Shown here: in pieces, positions 1 through 6,051 of the stretch
Position numbering within the stretch: the stretch's first letter is position 1
Layout of the letters: each line of letters opens with the position of its first letter
Source: Acidobacteriaceae bacterium
Lineage (GTDB): Bacteria; Acidobacteriota; Terriglobia; Terriglobales; Acidobacteriaceae
NCBI GenBank assembly: GCA_003162255.1
Contig: PMMJ01000450.1
Coordinates: 31,949 to 42,689, forward strand
Direction of reading: 5' to 3'
Length of the DNA stretch: 10,741 nucleotides
The notes under the pieces: model-generated
Databases searched by the model: none
What the model was told of the DNA's origin: nothing
Seen by the model: the letters and a program-made list of their open reading frames with translations, nothing else
Translations under genes and position numbers: made by a program

Positions 1-31
1 ATCGGCAGTCTGGTTTGAGCCGAGGTGAACC

Positions 32-56
32 TATAAAAGACAGCTTCTACCAGGAG
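32..56 (+). promoter_or_regulatory. Possible -10 box and Shine-Dalgarno site ahead of the first ORF
   Basis: TATAAA at 32-37 resembles a sigma-70 -10 hexamer, but no matching -35 stands at the right distance. AGGAG at 52-56 lies 11 bases before the ATG at 68 and is the main support for that start. Methionine codons at 116, 119 and 128, closer to the signal-peptide core, have no such site. Confidence 0.3.
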
Positions 57-67
57 ACAGCATATTA

Positions 68-1552
68 ATGCTTAAAACAATAGTCGCTCACGGACCATTG
101 TTCGTGTACGCTGAAATGATGCAGAATATGCGACGCTTCCTGGCACTGGGTTTGATATTTGCGTTGTGGAAGCACACGGAAACGAGGGCGCAGACGTTTG
201 GCAACGTCACCATGGGTGGCGGCGGGTATGTGACTGGAATTATCACCTGTCCCAGCCAGCAGAATCTCATCTACGCCAAGACGGACGTGGGCGGCGCTTA
301 CCGCTGGGAAGAATTCCGTAGGAAGGGTGAGCCGCAGTTGGTGACGCGGCGGCGTGAGGACACAGCGTGCATCGTGTATTCGTCGGGGACAGGCGGGCGT
401 CCGAAGGGATGCGTGCTCACCCACGACAGTTATCTGGAACAGTGCGCTTCGCTGACGGCGTGGTATCCATTTTGGCCGGGTGTGCGCTATTTGAGCATTC
501 TGCCCACTAATCATGCGATTGATTTCATGGTGGGATTTATTGGGCCGTTCGTGTGCGGCGCTTGCGTGGTCCATTTGCGGACGCTTCGTCCGGAGTTTGT
601 GCGCGATGCTTTTGTTCGCTATCGCATCACGTATGTGAGCCTGGTGCCGATGGTGCTGAAGAATCTGGAACGCGGACTACGCGCGAAGTTTGATGAGCTG
701 AAGCCCGGAAAGCGGTGGATGCTGGATCGTCTGATCGGATTGAACAAAATGCTGACGCGAAGACGTCCGCATCCGAAACTGAGCCGGCGTCTGCTGCCAC
801 AGGTACACAAGGCGTTTGGCGGAGAACTGCGGGCGTTGATTGTTGGTGGAGCATTTACGGATCCTTCGACGCTGCAGTTCTTCTACGATATTGGAATTCC
901 GGTAACTTGCGGGTACGGGCTGACGGAAGCTTGCACGGCAGTGACGCTTAACGATCTGAAACCGTTTCGCGCCGACACCGTGGGCAAGCCGCTGCGCGGG
1001 ACCGAGGTGCGTGTGCTGAATCCGGATGGCGGCGGGATTGGCGAAGTCGCAGTGCGGAGCCGCGCGGTCATGTCGCATTATCTGGATGACCCGGAACAAA
1101 CGGCGCAGACGATCGTCGAAGGCTGGCTGCTGACGGGCGATCAGGGGCGTTTTGACGGGCACGGGCACCTCCAGCTTTTCGGGCGCAAGAAAAATATGAT
1201 CGTCACCGAGGGCGGGAAGAATATTTATCCCGAAGACATTGAGGCCGTGTTCGATGGTCTGCCGGTAAAGGAATTCTGCGTGTTTGCGGCGAATTATTTG
1301 TGGCCGCAGAAGAAGCTCGGTAACGAAATGCTGGTGCTGGTGGTGCGACTGGAGCAGAACCAGCAGTTTGACGACAAATTGCGCGAAGAGATTGTGGCGC
1401 GGAACCGGCGTCTGGCGGACTTCAAGCGCGTCGGTGGATATCTTGTTTGGGAGAAAGATTTTCCGCTGACAACGTCGCTGAAAATCAAACGAGGGGACCT
1501 GGCGGCGGAGATTGGCGCGGGCGCGGCGCGAACTGGAATAGTGGAGATCTAG
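68..1552 (+). CDS. Chimeric ORF: GH74 xyloglucanase N-terminus joined to an N-terminally truncated AMP-forming acyl-CoA ligase
   Basis: Residues 1-80 and 81-494 belong to different families. Residues about 17-41 look like a signal peptide (basic MRRF, hydrophobic core, cleavage near RAQ). Residues 43-80 match the start of GH74 beta-propeller glucanases, with GGGGYVTGI and YAKTDVGGAYRW. From about residue 81 the protein is an ANL-superfamily ligase of the fatty acyl-CoA type, which makes acyl-AMP and then the CoA thioester. It has the P-loop SSGTGGRPKG (105-114), YGLTE (283-287), TGD (356-358), the hinge/A8 region GRKKNMIV (372-379) and the C-terminal PLTTSLKIKR with likely catalytic Lys472. 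Ligases of this type usually have about 150 or more residues before the P-loop; here only about 24 ligase residues precede it. The protein is therefore unlikely to be a working enzyme of either family, and an exported ligase would lack ATP. The junction sits at W80-E-E-F83 and contains GAATTC (311-316). A deletion fusion or an assembly/cloning chimera are the two readings. Confidence 0.75.
   Translation: MLKTIVAHGPLFVYAEMMQNMRRFLALGLIFALWKHTETRAQTFGNVTMGGGGYVTGIITCPSQQNLIYAKTDVGGAYRWEEFRRKGEPQLVTRRREDTACIVYSSGTGGRPKGCVLTHDSYLEQCASLTAWYPFWPGVRYLSILPTNHAIDFMVGFIGPFVCGACVVHLRTLRPEFVRDAFVRYRITYVSLVPMVLKNLERGLRAKFDELKPGKRWMLDRLIGLNKMLTRRRPHPKLSRRLLPQVHKAFGGELRALIVGGAFTDPSTLQFFYDIGIPVTCGYGLTEACTAVTLNDLKPFRADTVGKPLRGTEVRVLNPDGGGIGEVAVRSRAVMSHYLDDPEQTAQTIVEGWLLTGDQGRFDGHGHLQLFGRKKNMIVTEGGKNIYPEDIEAVFDGLPVKEFCVFAANYLWPQKKLGNEMLVLVVRLEQNQQFDDKLREEIVARNRRLADFKRVGGYLVWEKDFPLTTSLKIKRGDLAAEIGAGAARTGIVEI
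116..307 (+). other. GH74 (xyloglucanase/BNR-repeat) N-terminal fragment
   Basis: This is the part of the first ORF that reads as the signal peptide and first propeller strands of a secreted GH74-type glycoside hydrolase. The glycine-rich GGGGYVTGI followed by YAKTDVGGAYRW is characteristic of that family's first repeat. GH74 enzymes usually run beyond 700 residues and carry catalytic aspartates that are absent here, so only the export signal and about 38 mature residues remain. Base composition looks less GC-rich than the ligase part by eye. Confidence 0.7.
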
Positions 1553-1576
1553 CTTTCAGCTGTCAGCTCTCAGCTT
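1549..1576 (+). repeat. Degenerate heptanucleotide tandem repeat, TCAGCTN type
   Basis: Three consecutive 7-base units TCAGCTG, TCAGCTC and TCAGCTT fill 1556-1576. The preceding 7 bases, CTAGCTT, look like a fourth, decayed unit that contains the ligase stop codon TAG (1550-1552). The period of exactly seven with a variable last base is directly visible. The same motif occurs in reverse complement at 3565-3590. Confidence 0.75.
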
Positions 1577-1650
1577 GAGGGCGGGACAACGCCGTGCTAC
1601 GAGTTTCGGGCAACGAGCCAAACTTGATCATCCTGAGAGCCGGCACCCAC

Positions 1651-1664
1651 GACCTGAGACCTGA
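1651..1664 (+). repeat. Two perfect GACCTGA heptamers before the lipid-kinase start
   Basis: GACCTGA occurs twice head to tail at 1651-1657 and 1658-1664, ending three bases before the GTG start at 1668. It occupies the place where a ribosome-binding site would be expected, and none is visible. The rest of the 115-base spacer (1577-1650) shows no gene or clear signal. Confidence 0.6.
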
Positions 1665-1667
1665 CTT

Positions 1668-2609
1668 GTGAACGAAACTTTTTTTGCCATTATTAATCCG
1701 GCGGCGGGTGGCGGGCGTTGCGGTGAGCGCGTGGGAGCGGCGCTGGATCGCCTGCGGGGCGCGGGGCTTGCGATCGAGACAGCGGAGACTAGCGCGGTGG
1801 GACACGCCACACAGATTGCGCGCGAGGCCTATGGGCGCGGCTATCGAAAATTTCTCGCGGTGGGTGGGGATGGAACTGCCTTTGAGATCGTCAACGGGTT
1901 GTTTCCGGATTCGCTGGCGGCTGCGTCAGCAGGTACGCCGGGAGACGCCGTTGCCACGCTGGGATTCCTTCCGCTGGGCACGGGCAATTCGTTTCTGCGT
2001 GATTTCGTGCCTGGAACTTCCGGCAAGAACGGCTTGGAACATGCTATGCAGGCGCTGGAGGCGCGGCGTTCGCGGGCTTGCGATGTGCTGTGTCTGGCGC
2101 ACAAAGACGGAACGATCTACTACACGAATCTGCTGAGCGTGGGATTTCCGGCGAACGTGGCGACAGCGCGGTGCCGGCGTTTTCCGAAGCTGGGATATCT
2201 CGGGTATTGGCTATCTATTTTTCTGTGTCTGGCGCGGCTCGATCGGCGTCCGTTTCCAGTGCGGTTCGACGGCCAGCGGGAGTTCGATTCGCGGCGCTGC
2301 TTGTTTCTGACGTTTAACAACAGCAAGTTCACGGGCGGCACCATGATGATTGCGCCCGATGCGGTCACGGACGACGGATTGATTGAGTATGTGCGGTGGG
2401 GGCCGATTGGGCGGCTGGGACTGATCCGGAACCTGGTCGGACTTTATGATGGCACGCACACTCAACATCCGTTGGCGGAGCGGCAGGCGGTTCGGCGGAT
2501 TGAGTTTCAACTCGACGGGCCGATCGATGTGATGGTGGACGGCGAGGTGCTGACGCTGGAGTGCCGGACCATCGAAGTGCTGCCCTCGGCGCTACGGGTG
2601 GTGGTTTGA
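1668..2609 (+). CDS. Diacylglycerol kinase family lipid kinase (YegS/BmrU-like)
   Basis: The protein is a 313-residue member of the diacylglycerol/sphingosine kinase family. These enzymes phosphorylate a lipid hydroxyl with ATP at the inner face of the membrane. Visible motifs are the N-terminal INPAAGGGR (9-17), the nucleotide-binding GGDGT (66-70), and LGTGNSF (103-109), which contains the family's conserved GTGN. A C-terminal beta-sandwich carries NNSKFTGGTMMIAPDA and DGLIEYV, followed by MVDGE, the usual end of the fold. Length fits the family (about 290-330). The start is GTG at 1668, directly followed by NETFFAIINP as expected for the first strand, so a start further downstream would remove the fold. 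No good Shine-Dalgarno is visible; a GACCTGA repeat is in its place. It follows the ligase in the same direction with a 115-base gap, and a shared lipid role is only suggestive. The exact substrate cannot be read from the sequence. Confidence 0.9.
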   Translation: MNETFFAIINPAAGGGRCGERVGAALDRLRGAGLAIETAETSAVGHATQIAREAYGRGYRKFLAVGGDGTAFEIVNGLFPDSLAAASAGTPGDAVATLGFLPLGTGNSFLRDFVPGTSGKNGLEHAMQALEARRSRACDVLCLAHKDGTIYYTNLLSVGFPANVATARCRRFPKLGYLGYWLSIFLCLARLDRRPFPVRFDGQREFDSRRCLFLTFNNSKFTGGTMMIAPDAVTDDGLIEYVRWGPIGRLGLIRNLVGLYDGTHTQHPLAERQAVRRIEFQLDGPIDVMVDGEVLTLECRTIEVLPSALRVVV

Positions 2610-2658
2610 GACCGGGCAAGCCGTCTCTACTTTCCCAACAACGTGATATAAGAAATCC

Positions 2659-3090
2659 ATGTCGCAAGAGCGAAGAGAACGGCGAAACGAAAAACTTGGG
2701 ATCAAGGCTTCGACGCGGGATTGGGGGCGTATTGCGATCTATGCTGTGCTGATTGTGGCCGCGTTCGGGCTGGCCTACTATCTGGGCAACCGTACCCAGC
2801 ATCGGCACGATGCGTTCGCGCGCTGTCTGACCGCGCGCGGCGTGAAGATGTACGGGGCGTGGTGGTGTCCACATTGCGTCGAACAAAAAGAAAAGTTCGG
2901 CGCGTCGTTCGAGTACGCTCCTTACGTGGAGTGCGGCATCAAAGGCGACTTGCATGGTCTTTCGCAGGTTTGCAAGGACGAAAACATCAAGCATTATCCC
3001 ACCTGGCAATTTCCACCTACGGGGGAACGAGTGGAGCGCGTTTTTGATCTGCAAGAACTGAGCGACCGCACCGGGTGCGCACTCCCATGA
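2659..3090 (+). CDS. Membrane-anchored thioredoxin-like protein, partner of VKOR
   Basis: The protein has 143 residues. A basic N-terminus (RRERRNEK, 5-12) is followed by one membrane helix (about 25-42), which places the C-terminal domain outside the cytoplasm. That domain has the thioredoxin active site W69-C70-P71-H72-C73 and the cis-proline loop YPTW (P114). Its further cysteines are 56, 92, 105 and 140. The stretch GVKMYGAWWCPHC, then EQKEKFG and YVEC, closely resembles the thioredoxin-like domain that is fused to VKOR in cyanobacteria and in plant LTO1. The next gene encodes VKOR and overlaps it by 4 bases (ATGA), so the two products very likely act together: this protein oxidises exported substrates and VKOR re-oxidises it. 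There is only a weak AAGAAA upstream of the ATG. The spacer before it (2610-2658) is 49 bases with no firm promoter. Confidence 0.85.
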   Translation: MSQERRERRNEKLGIKASTRDWGRIAIYAVLIVAAFGLAYYLGNRTQHRHDAFARCLTARGVKMYGAWWCPHCVEQKEKFGASFEYAPYVECGIKGDLHGLSQVCKDENIKHYPTWQFPPTGERVERVFDLQELSDRTGCALP

Positions 3091-3518
3091 CCGATCTGAT
3101 GCAGCGTTTGATGAGCTTCGTGGCCATTCTGGCGGTGTGCGGAATCACCGTGTCGTCGGTGTCTTTACAACATCATTACGCGACCTCGAAGACGGCGTAC
3201 TGCAATATCGGCGAAGCTTTCAATTGCGACATCGTGAACCGCAGCGAATATTCGTCGCTCTTTGGAATACCGGTCGCACTGATTGGGATGCTGGGGTACG
3301 CGGCACTGGTGGGGCTGGCCACCGTGTATCGCGAGCGGCGCGAGACTCCGGCAATGCTTTTCGGAGCATCAACGGCGGGTTTGGCGTTTGCTTTGTACCT
3401 GAGCTACATTGAAGCGCGCGTGTTGGGAGTCTGGTGCATTTTGTGTTTGAGTTCGCTGGCGTTGATTGCGACGACGACTGTGTTGGCGGTGGTGATCTGG
3501 TGGAAGCGAGCACGATAG
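3087..3518 (+). CDS. Vitamin K epoxide reductase (VKOR) family membrane oxidoreductase
   Basis: The protein is a 143-residue, four-helix membrane protein (helices near 8-27, 58-82, 89-109 and 115-139). It has the full set of VKOR cysteines: the loop pair C39 and C47, and the active C117-I-L-C120 at the start of the last helix. A serine-rich SEYSSLFGIP follows C47 as in the family. Bacterial VKORs pass electrons from a thioredoxin-like partner to a quinone and so replace DsbB. I chose the ATG at 3087 because it overlaps the stop of the upstream gene as ATGA, the usual sign of translational coupling. An in-frame GTG at 3075 would add four residues (MRTP). The gene order, thioredoxin first and VKOR second, is the reverse of the domain order in the fused cyanobacterial proteins. 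No separate promoter is seen. Confidence 0.9.
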   Translation: MTDLMQRLMSFVAILAVCGITVSSVSLQHHYATSKTAYCNIGEAFNCDIVNRSEYSSLFGIPVALIGMLGYAALVGLATVYRERRETPAMLFGASTAGLAFALYLSYIEARVLGVWCILCLSSLALIATTTVLAVVIWWKRAR

Positions 3519-3539
3519 CCAGTTGCCAGTACCCAGTGT
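3519..3539 (+). repeat. Degenerate heptanucleotide tandem repeat, CCAGTNN type
   Basis: Three 7-base units CCAGTTG, CCAGTAC and CCAGTGT follow the VKOR stop codon (3516-3518) without a gap. The period is again exactly seven, but the unit differs from the TCAGCTN tract at 1549-1576. No hairpin or coding function is evident. Confidence 0.7.
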
Positions 3540-3564
3540 CGAAGTGCCGGCCCGAGATGTTTTT

Positions 3565-3590
3565 CACTGAAACTGATAGCTGAAGGCTCG
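3565..3590 (-). repeat. Degenerate AGCTGAN heptamer tract, reverse complement of the 1549-1576 type
   Basis: Read on the plus strand, CACTGA, AACTGAT, AGCTGAA and GGCTCGA follow each other with a period of seven after the first unit. The consensus AGCTGAN is the reverse complement of NTCAGCT in the tract at 1549-1576. The tract ends ten bases before the hydrolase ATG, and its GAAGG is the only purine-rich stretch available as a ribosome-binding site. Confidence 0.5.
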
Positions 3591-3599
3591 ATTCACTCC

Positions 3600-4508
3600 A
3601 TGTCTCGGCCAGCCACGCGAAAACTGAAACTAAAGACGAAGCCTGATGCCACCTCTGCCTTGCGGGCGCCGACTGGCAACTTGTGGCTGCATGAGCTCAA
3701 CAGCCGAATCTTCGGGAACACGCGACTGGTGCGGGTTTGGCTGCCTCCCGATTACGACGGTTGGGGCGTGACGCGCTATCCGGTTCTTTATTTGAATGAC
3801 GGACAGAACCTGTTCGAAGCGGCAACGGCTTTTGCCGGAGTGCATTGGCAGGTGGGCGAGACTGCGGCGCGGCTGATCTCGGAACAGAGAATTCGGCCGA
3901 TCATTATTGTCGGCATCGATAATACGAAGAACCGGGTTCGCGAGTACATTCCGTATAAGTCACAAGACCCCAAAGTTCTGCACGCCAAGGGAAAATGCTA
4001 TCCGGATTTTCTGCAGCATGAAGTGATGCCGTTGATCGAAGAGCGTTATTCGGTATTGAAGGGGCCGGAGAATACGGGATTGGGCGGCTCTTCTCTCGGA
4101 GGACTGATCACCTTGTACACGCAACTGGCAGCGCCGGGGGTGTTTGGGCGATTGCTGATCGAGAGCCCGTCTTTGTTTGTGGCGAACCGGAAAATTCTGG
4201 AAGAGAGCCGCCGATTCCGCAATTGGCCGGGGCGCACTTACCTGGGGATGGGGACGCGGGAAGTGGGGCAGGCGGAGAAGGACGAGAGGATCGTTGCCGA
4301 CGTCCGCGAGTTGGAGTCCATTCTGCGCGAGGCTGGCCTGGACGAACAACGGCTGAAGGTTCGCATCGAAGAGGGCGCTCCGCACAACGAAACGGCCTGG
4401 GCGGCGCGGTTCCCGGAGGCGCTCGAGTTCCTTTATTCGGATCGCGCGTCGCCGCAACCTGCAGATTCCTCCCGTTCGACAGGCTCCGGGCGGGATGACA
4501 TAAAATGA
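3600..4508 (+). CDS. Putative esterase, alpha/beta hydrolase (enterochelin esterase/esterase D-like)
   Basis: The product has 302 residues with the alpha/beta-hydrolase core of the putative esterase family. The opening strands read RVWLPPDYD and YPVLYLNDGQNLF (60-72). The nucleophile elbow is G163-S-S165-L-G167, so S165 is the likely catalytic serine. H262, in GAPHNETAW near the C-terminus, is the likely catalytic histidine. The acid residue is not assigned with confidence. No signal peptide is seen, and the basic N-terminus (TRKLKLKTK) suggests a cytoplasmic protein. The family includes siderophore esterases, S-formylglutathione hydrolases and mycolyl transferases; nothing nearby fixes the substrate. 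Residues 288-302 are encoded by a repeat-like element (4461-4500) and read as low-complexity SSRSTGSGRDD, so the folded part probably ends near residue 282. The ATG at 3600 lacks a clear ribosome-binding site. Confidence 0.85.
   Translation: MSRPATRKLKLKTKPDATSALRAPTGNLWLHELNSRIFGNTRLVRVWLPPDYDGWGVTRYPVLYLNDGQNLFEAATAFAGVHWQVGETAARLISEQRIRPIIIVGIDNTKNRVREYIPYKSQDPKVLHAKGKCYPDFLQHEVMPLIEERYSVLKGPENTGLGGSSLGGLITLYTQLAAPGVFGRLLIESPSLFVANRKILEESRRFRNWPGRTYLGMGTREVGQAEKDERIVADVRELESILREAGLDEQRLKVRIEEGAPHNETAWAARFPEALEFLYSDRASPQPADSSRSTGSGRDDIK
4461..4500 (+). repeat. REP-like dispersed element read through by the hydrolase gene
   Basis: The 40 bases begin GCAGATTCCTCCCGTTCGAC and end CGGGCGGGATGACA. 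TCCCG (4470-4474) can pair with CGGGA (4491-4495). Sequences of the form 'GTCATCC...gagGAATCTGC' are familiar from spacers of Acidobacteriota and related genomes; assigning this one to such a family is recall, not a search. The element supplies the last 15 codons of the hydrolase, and TGA follows shortly after it. Confidence 0.45.
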
Positions 4509-4548
4509 TGGTTCGATAGCATCCACCTGCCCTGGCGGAGAGGGCGCT

Positions 4549-4731
4549 ATGATGGCAACTGATTTGAATACGACGGACCCTGCAGGAGGAAAGCCACCCT
4601 CGTTCGGAATTAGAGAGCTCCTGTTTACAGTCTTCTTGGCGATCATCTTTTTTTGGCTTGGCCACAGCATGGTGCGCCACCGCTTCTTTCAGGGCGGCCG
4701 CGTTCACCGGAATGGCTCCGTCGGACAATAG
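4549..4731 (+). CDS. Small single-span membrane protein, unknown function
   Basis: I do not recognise this 60-residue product. It has a polar, proline/glycine-rich N-terminus (about 1-20), one strongly hydrophobic helix (about 24-41, ELLFTVFLAIIFFWLGHSM) and a basic C-terminal tail (MVRHRFFQGGRVHRNG). The positive charges after the helix predict an N-out, C-in orientation. GGAGAGGG at 4537-4544 is a good ribosome-binding site for the ATG at 4549 or the adjacent ATG at 4552. This is the best support that the frame is real, given that most genes here have weak sites. It lies 40 bases after the hydrolase stop in the same direction and converges on the bd-like operon. Its size and layout fit a small regulatory or accessory subunit of a membrane complex, but no partner is indicated. 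Confidence 0.55.
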   Translation: MMATDLNTTDPAGGKPPSFGIRELLFTVFLAIIFFWLGHSMVRHRFFQGGRVHRNGSVGQ

Positions 4732-4805
4732 CAGCCACTGAAAAAAGTGTTGGCCGCGGCTGCAAACGATGACAAGCTCCGCCTTCCTTGACGTGGAGAT
4801 CGAAT

Positions 4806-5939
4806 CTACTGAAGCTTTTGGGCTGCTGCCGCCTGCACTCTGGTTGCGATCGCGACCTTGCGTAGCATGTAATACAAAGTTGCCAGCCCGGCTATAAACA
4901 AAACCACGAAAAGCAAAATGATGCCCCACTGCGGCGCAACCGGCAGTTGATTGGGGTTGAAGTACGGTGCGAGCGCAAGGTTCCGCAGCACGTCGCGCAT
5001 GACCACCATAACTGCCACGGTGAGCAAGCCGCAGCTAACGCCGACCACTAGTTGCCGCTTCGGAGACTTGTGAGCTTTCGCCATGATGAGATGCGCCACC
5101 GCAGCCAGTGGCAGAAGCATTCCAACTCCTAACAGTGAGGTCGCGAATGCGTTGCCACCGACAAAGGCCAATCGCACCGGACCGGTTAATTTCACCAAGA
5201 ACCAGAACCCCACACCAAAATTGAGAAGCGTAGTGCCCGTAAAAAGCAAGGATCCTTGTTCGATGAGCCACTGGCGGTACGCGTCTTCCTGCTGGCGAAG
5301 ACCCATCACCACCAACCCGAGTCCGGAAACCGCCAAAGCGCCTAACACAAAATGAAGGTAGCGCGGCACAAGCGAAGGTTCCGACCAGTTCAGGTTCCAG
5401 CCGCTGCCATGGCTGTGATAAAGGTCGAGCCAGCGCTCGGGCGCCAGCATCAGGGTGAAGTTGTTGCTGTAGACGAAAGCAATGGACGCAAGCAGCAGCA
5501 CCACCAGGGCCAGAACTACCGTCGTCCGGCCTTTTTTCTCGTGCCTGTTCGTCGTGGATAGATTCATGGAGAAGAAGTAGACGCCGTAGTACGCGAGAAT
5601 GACCATTCCAATAATGGCCAGCCAGGGCACGCCGATCAGGATCGAACTGGCGTAAAGGAATTGTCCATACATCACCTGCAGAAACAGCAACGGCGCCACG
5701 CCCAGGGTGATGGTAAAAGCGAAAACCGAGGGCAGGAGACGTCCGAGATCGCCCGCCAGCCGCACGGAAAATGCCGAACTCTTGCGCCGCACGGTGCAAA
5801 CCAGGGCGACGGCCGTGCCTCCCAACAAGCAGTTCATGAACAAGACGTGGAGAAAGAATGTGAGCAGAAGCAGAGTGCGCAGAAGCCAGACTGGCGCCGG
5901 TAACGGCATGGGATCGGGATAAGGAATGGGCAAGTTCAT
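4806..5939 (-). CDS. CydA-fold membrane subunit II of a bd-like oxidase complex
   Basis: The product has 377 residues with about nine membrane helices. It is not CydB-like. By hand alignment it resembles CydA: FFLHVLFMNCLLGG (28-41) corresponds to the CydA helix holding His19 (haem b595), with H31 in its place. PRYLHFVLGALAVSG (192-206) corresponds to the helix holding His186 (haem b558), with H196. It also aligns with the upstream gene product: TLMLAPERWLDL here and TYMLTPGRWLET there, each followed by a PSL-containing approach to the next helix. The glutamates of the CydA proton path (E99, E107) and the GRQPW motif have no clear counterparts. No CxxCH is present. It follows the cytochrome subunit on the same strand after 112 bases that include a long palindrome. 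AAGGGA about 12 bases ahead of the ATG is a usable ribosome-binding site. I infer a structural or electron-transfer partner of the upstream subunit. Confidence 0.7.
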   Translation of the reverse strand: MNLPIPYPDPMPLPAPVWLLRTLLLLTFFLHVLFMNCLLGGTAVALVCTVRRKSSAFSVRLAGDLGRLLPSVFAFTITLGVAPLLFLQVMYGQFLYASSILIGVPWLAIIGMVILAYYGVYFFSMNLSTTNRHEKKGRTTVVLALVVLLLASIAFVYSNNFTLMLAPERWLDLYHSHGSGWNLNWSEPSLVPRYLHFVLGALAVSGLGLVVMGLRQQEDAYRQWLIEQGSLLFTGTTLLNFGVGFWFLVKLTGPVRLAFVGGNAFATSLLGVGMLLPLAAVAHLIMAKAHKSPKRQLVVGVSCGLLTVAVMVVMRDVLRNLALAPYFNPNQLPVAPQWGIILLFVVLFIAGLATLYYMLRKVAIATRVQAAAAQKLQ

Positions 5940-5978
5940 GACAATGTATTTTCCCTTCTAACTTCTCACATCTTGCTC

Positions 5979-6043
5979 GTGGAGCGCCGGGCGTCCCCGC
6001 CCGGCCACCTCGCAAGCGGAGGTCGAGACGCCCGTCGCTCCAC
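5979..6043. repeat. Long palindromic repeat between the two bd-like genes
   Basis: The arms at 5979-5995 (GTGGAGCGCCGGGCGTC) and 6027-6043 pair over 17 bases with one mismatch. The 31-base centre holds further pairing: CCGGGCG/CGCCCGG (5987-5993 and 5998-6004) competes with the outer stem, and ACCTC/GAGGT (6007-6011 and 6019-6023) can form inside it. No T-run follows on either strand, so it is not a standard terminator. Palindromes built of GGAGCG..CGGGCG are typical of mobile intergenic repeats. As RNA it could attenuate or stabilise part of the two-gene transcript. Confidence 0.8.
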
Positions 6044-6051
6044 AGTCTCGA

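Noticed and set aside
2647..2652. TATAAG as a -10 box that would make the thioredoxin mRNA leaderless
   Set aside because: No -35 element stands at 16-18 bases upstream, and one hexamer in a 49-base spacer is likely by chance.
2365..3054. A 229-residue minus-strand open frame opposite the lipid kinase and thioredoxin genes
   Set aside because: It crosses two well-supported plus-strand genes and shows no motif.
1549..3590. CRISPR array
   Set aside because: The repeats have a period of seven with no spacers and no cas genes.
4730..4770. A hairpin (CACT/AGTG around GAAAAA, with outer GCAGC/GCTGC) between the convergent genes as a terminator
   Set aside because: The stems are short with internal mismatches, and no T-run follows on either strand.
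4108..4929. A 273-residue minus-strand open frame opposite the hydrolase and small membrane gene
   Set aside because: It is antisense to the hydrolase with its clear GxSxG motif and overlaps the end of subunit II. Its composition is typical of a shadow frame.
5035..6015. A 326-residue minus-strand open frame spanning the start of subunit II and the palindrome
   Set aside because: It is a shadow frame of subunit II with low-complexity Arg/Ala/Ser composition. It would also have to start within the palindromic repeat.
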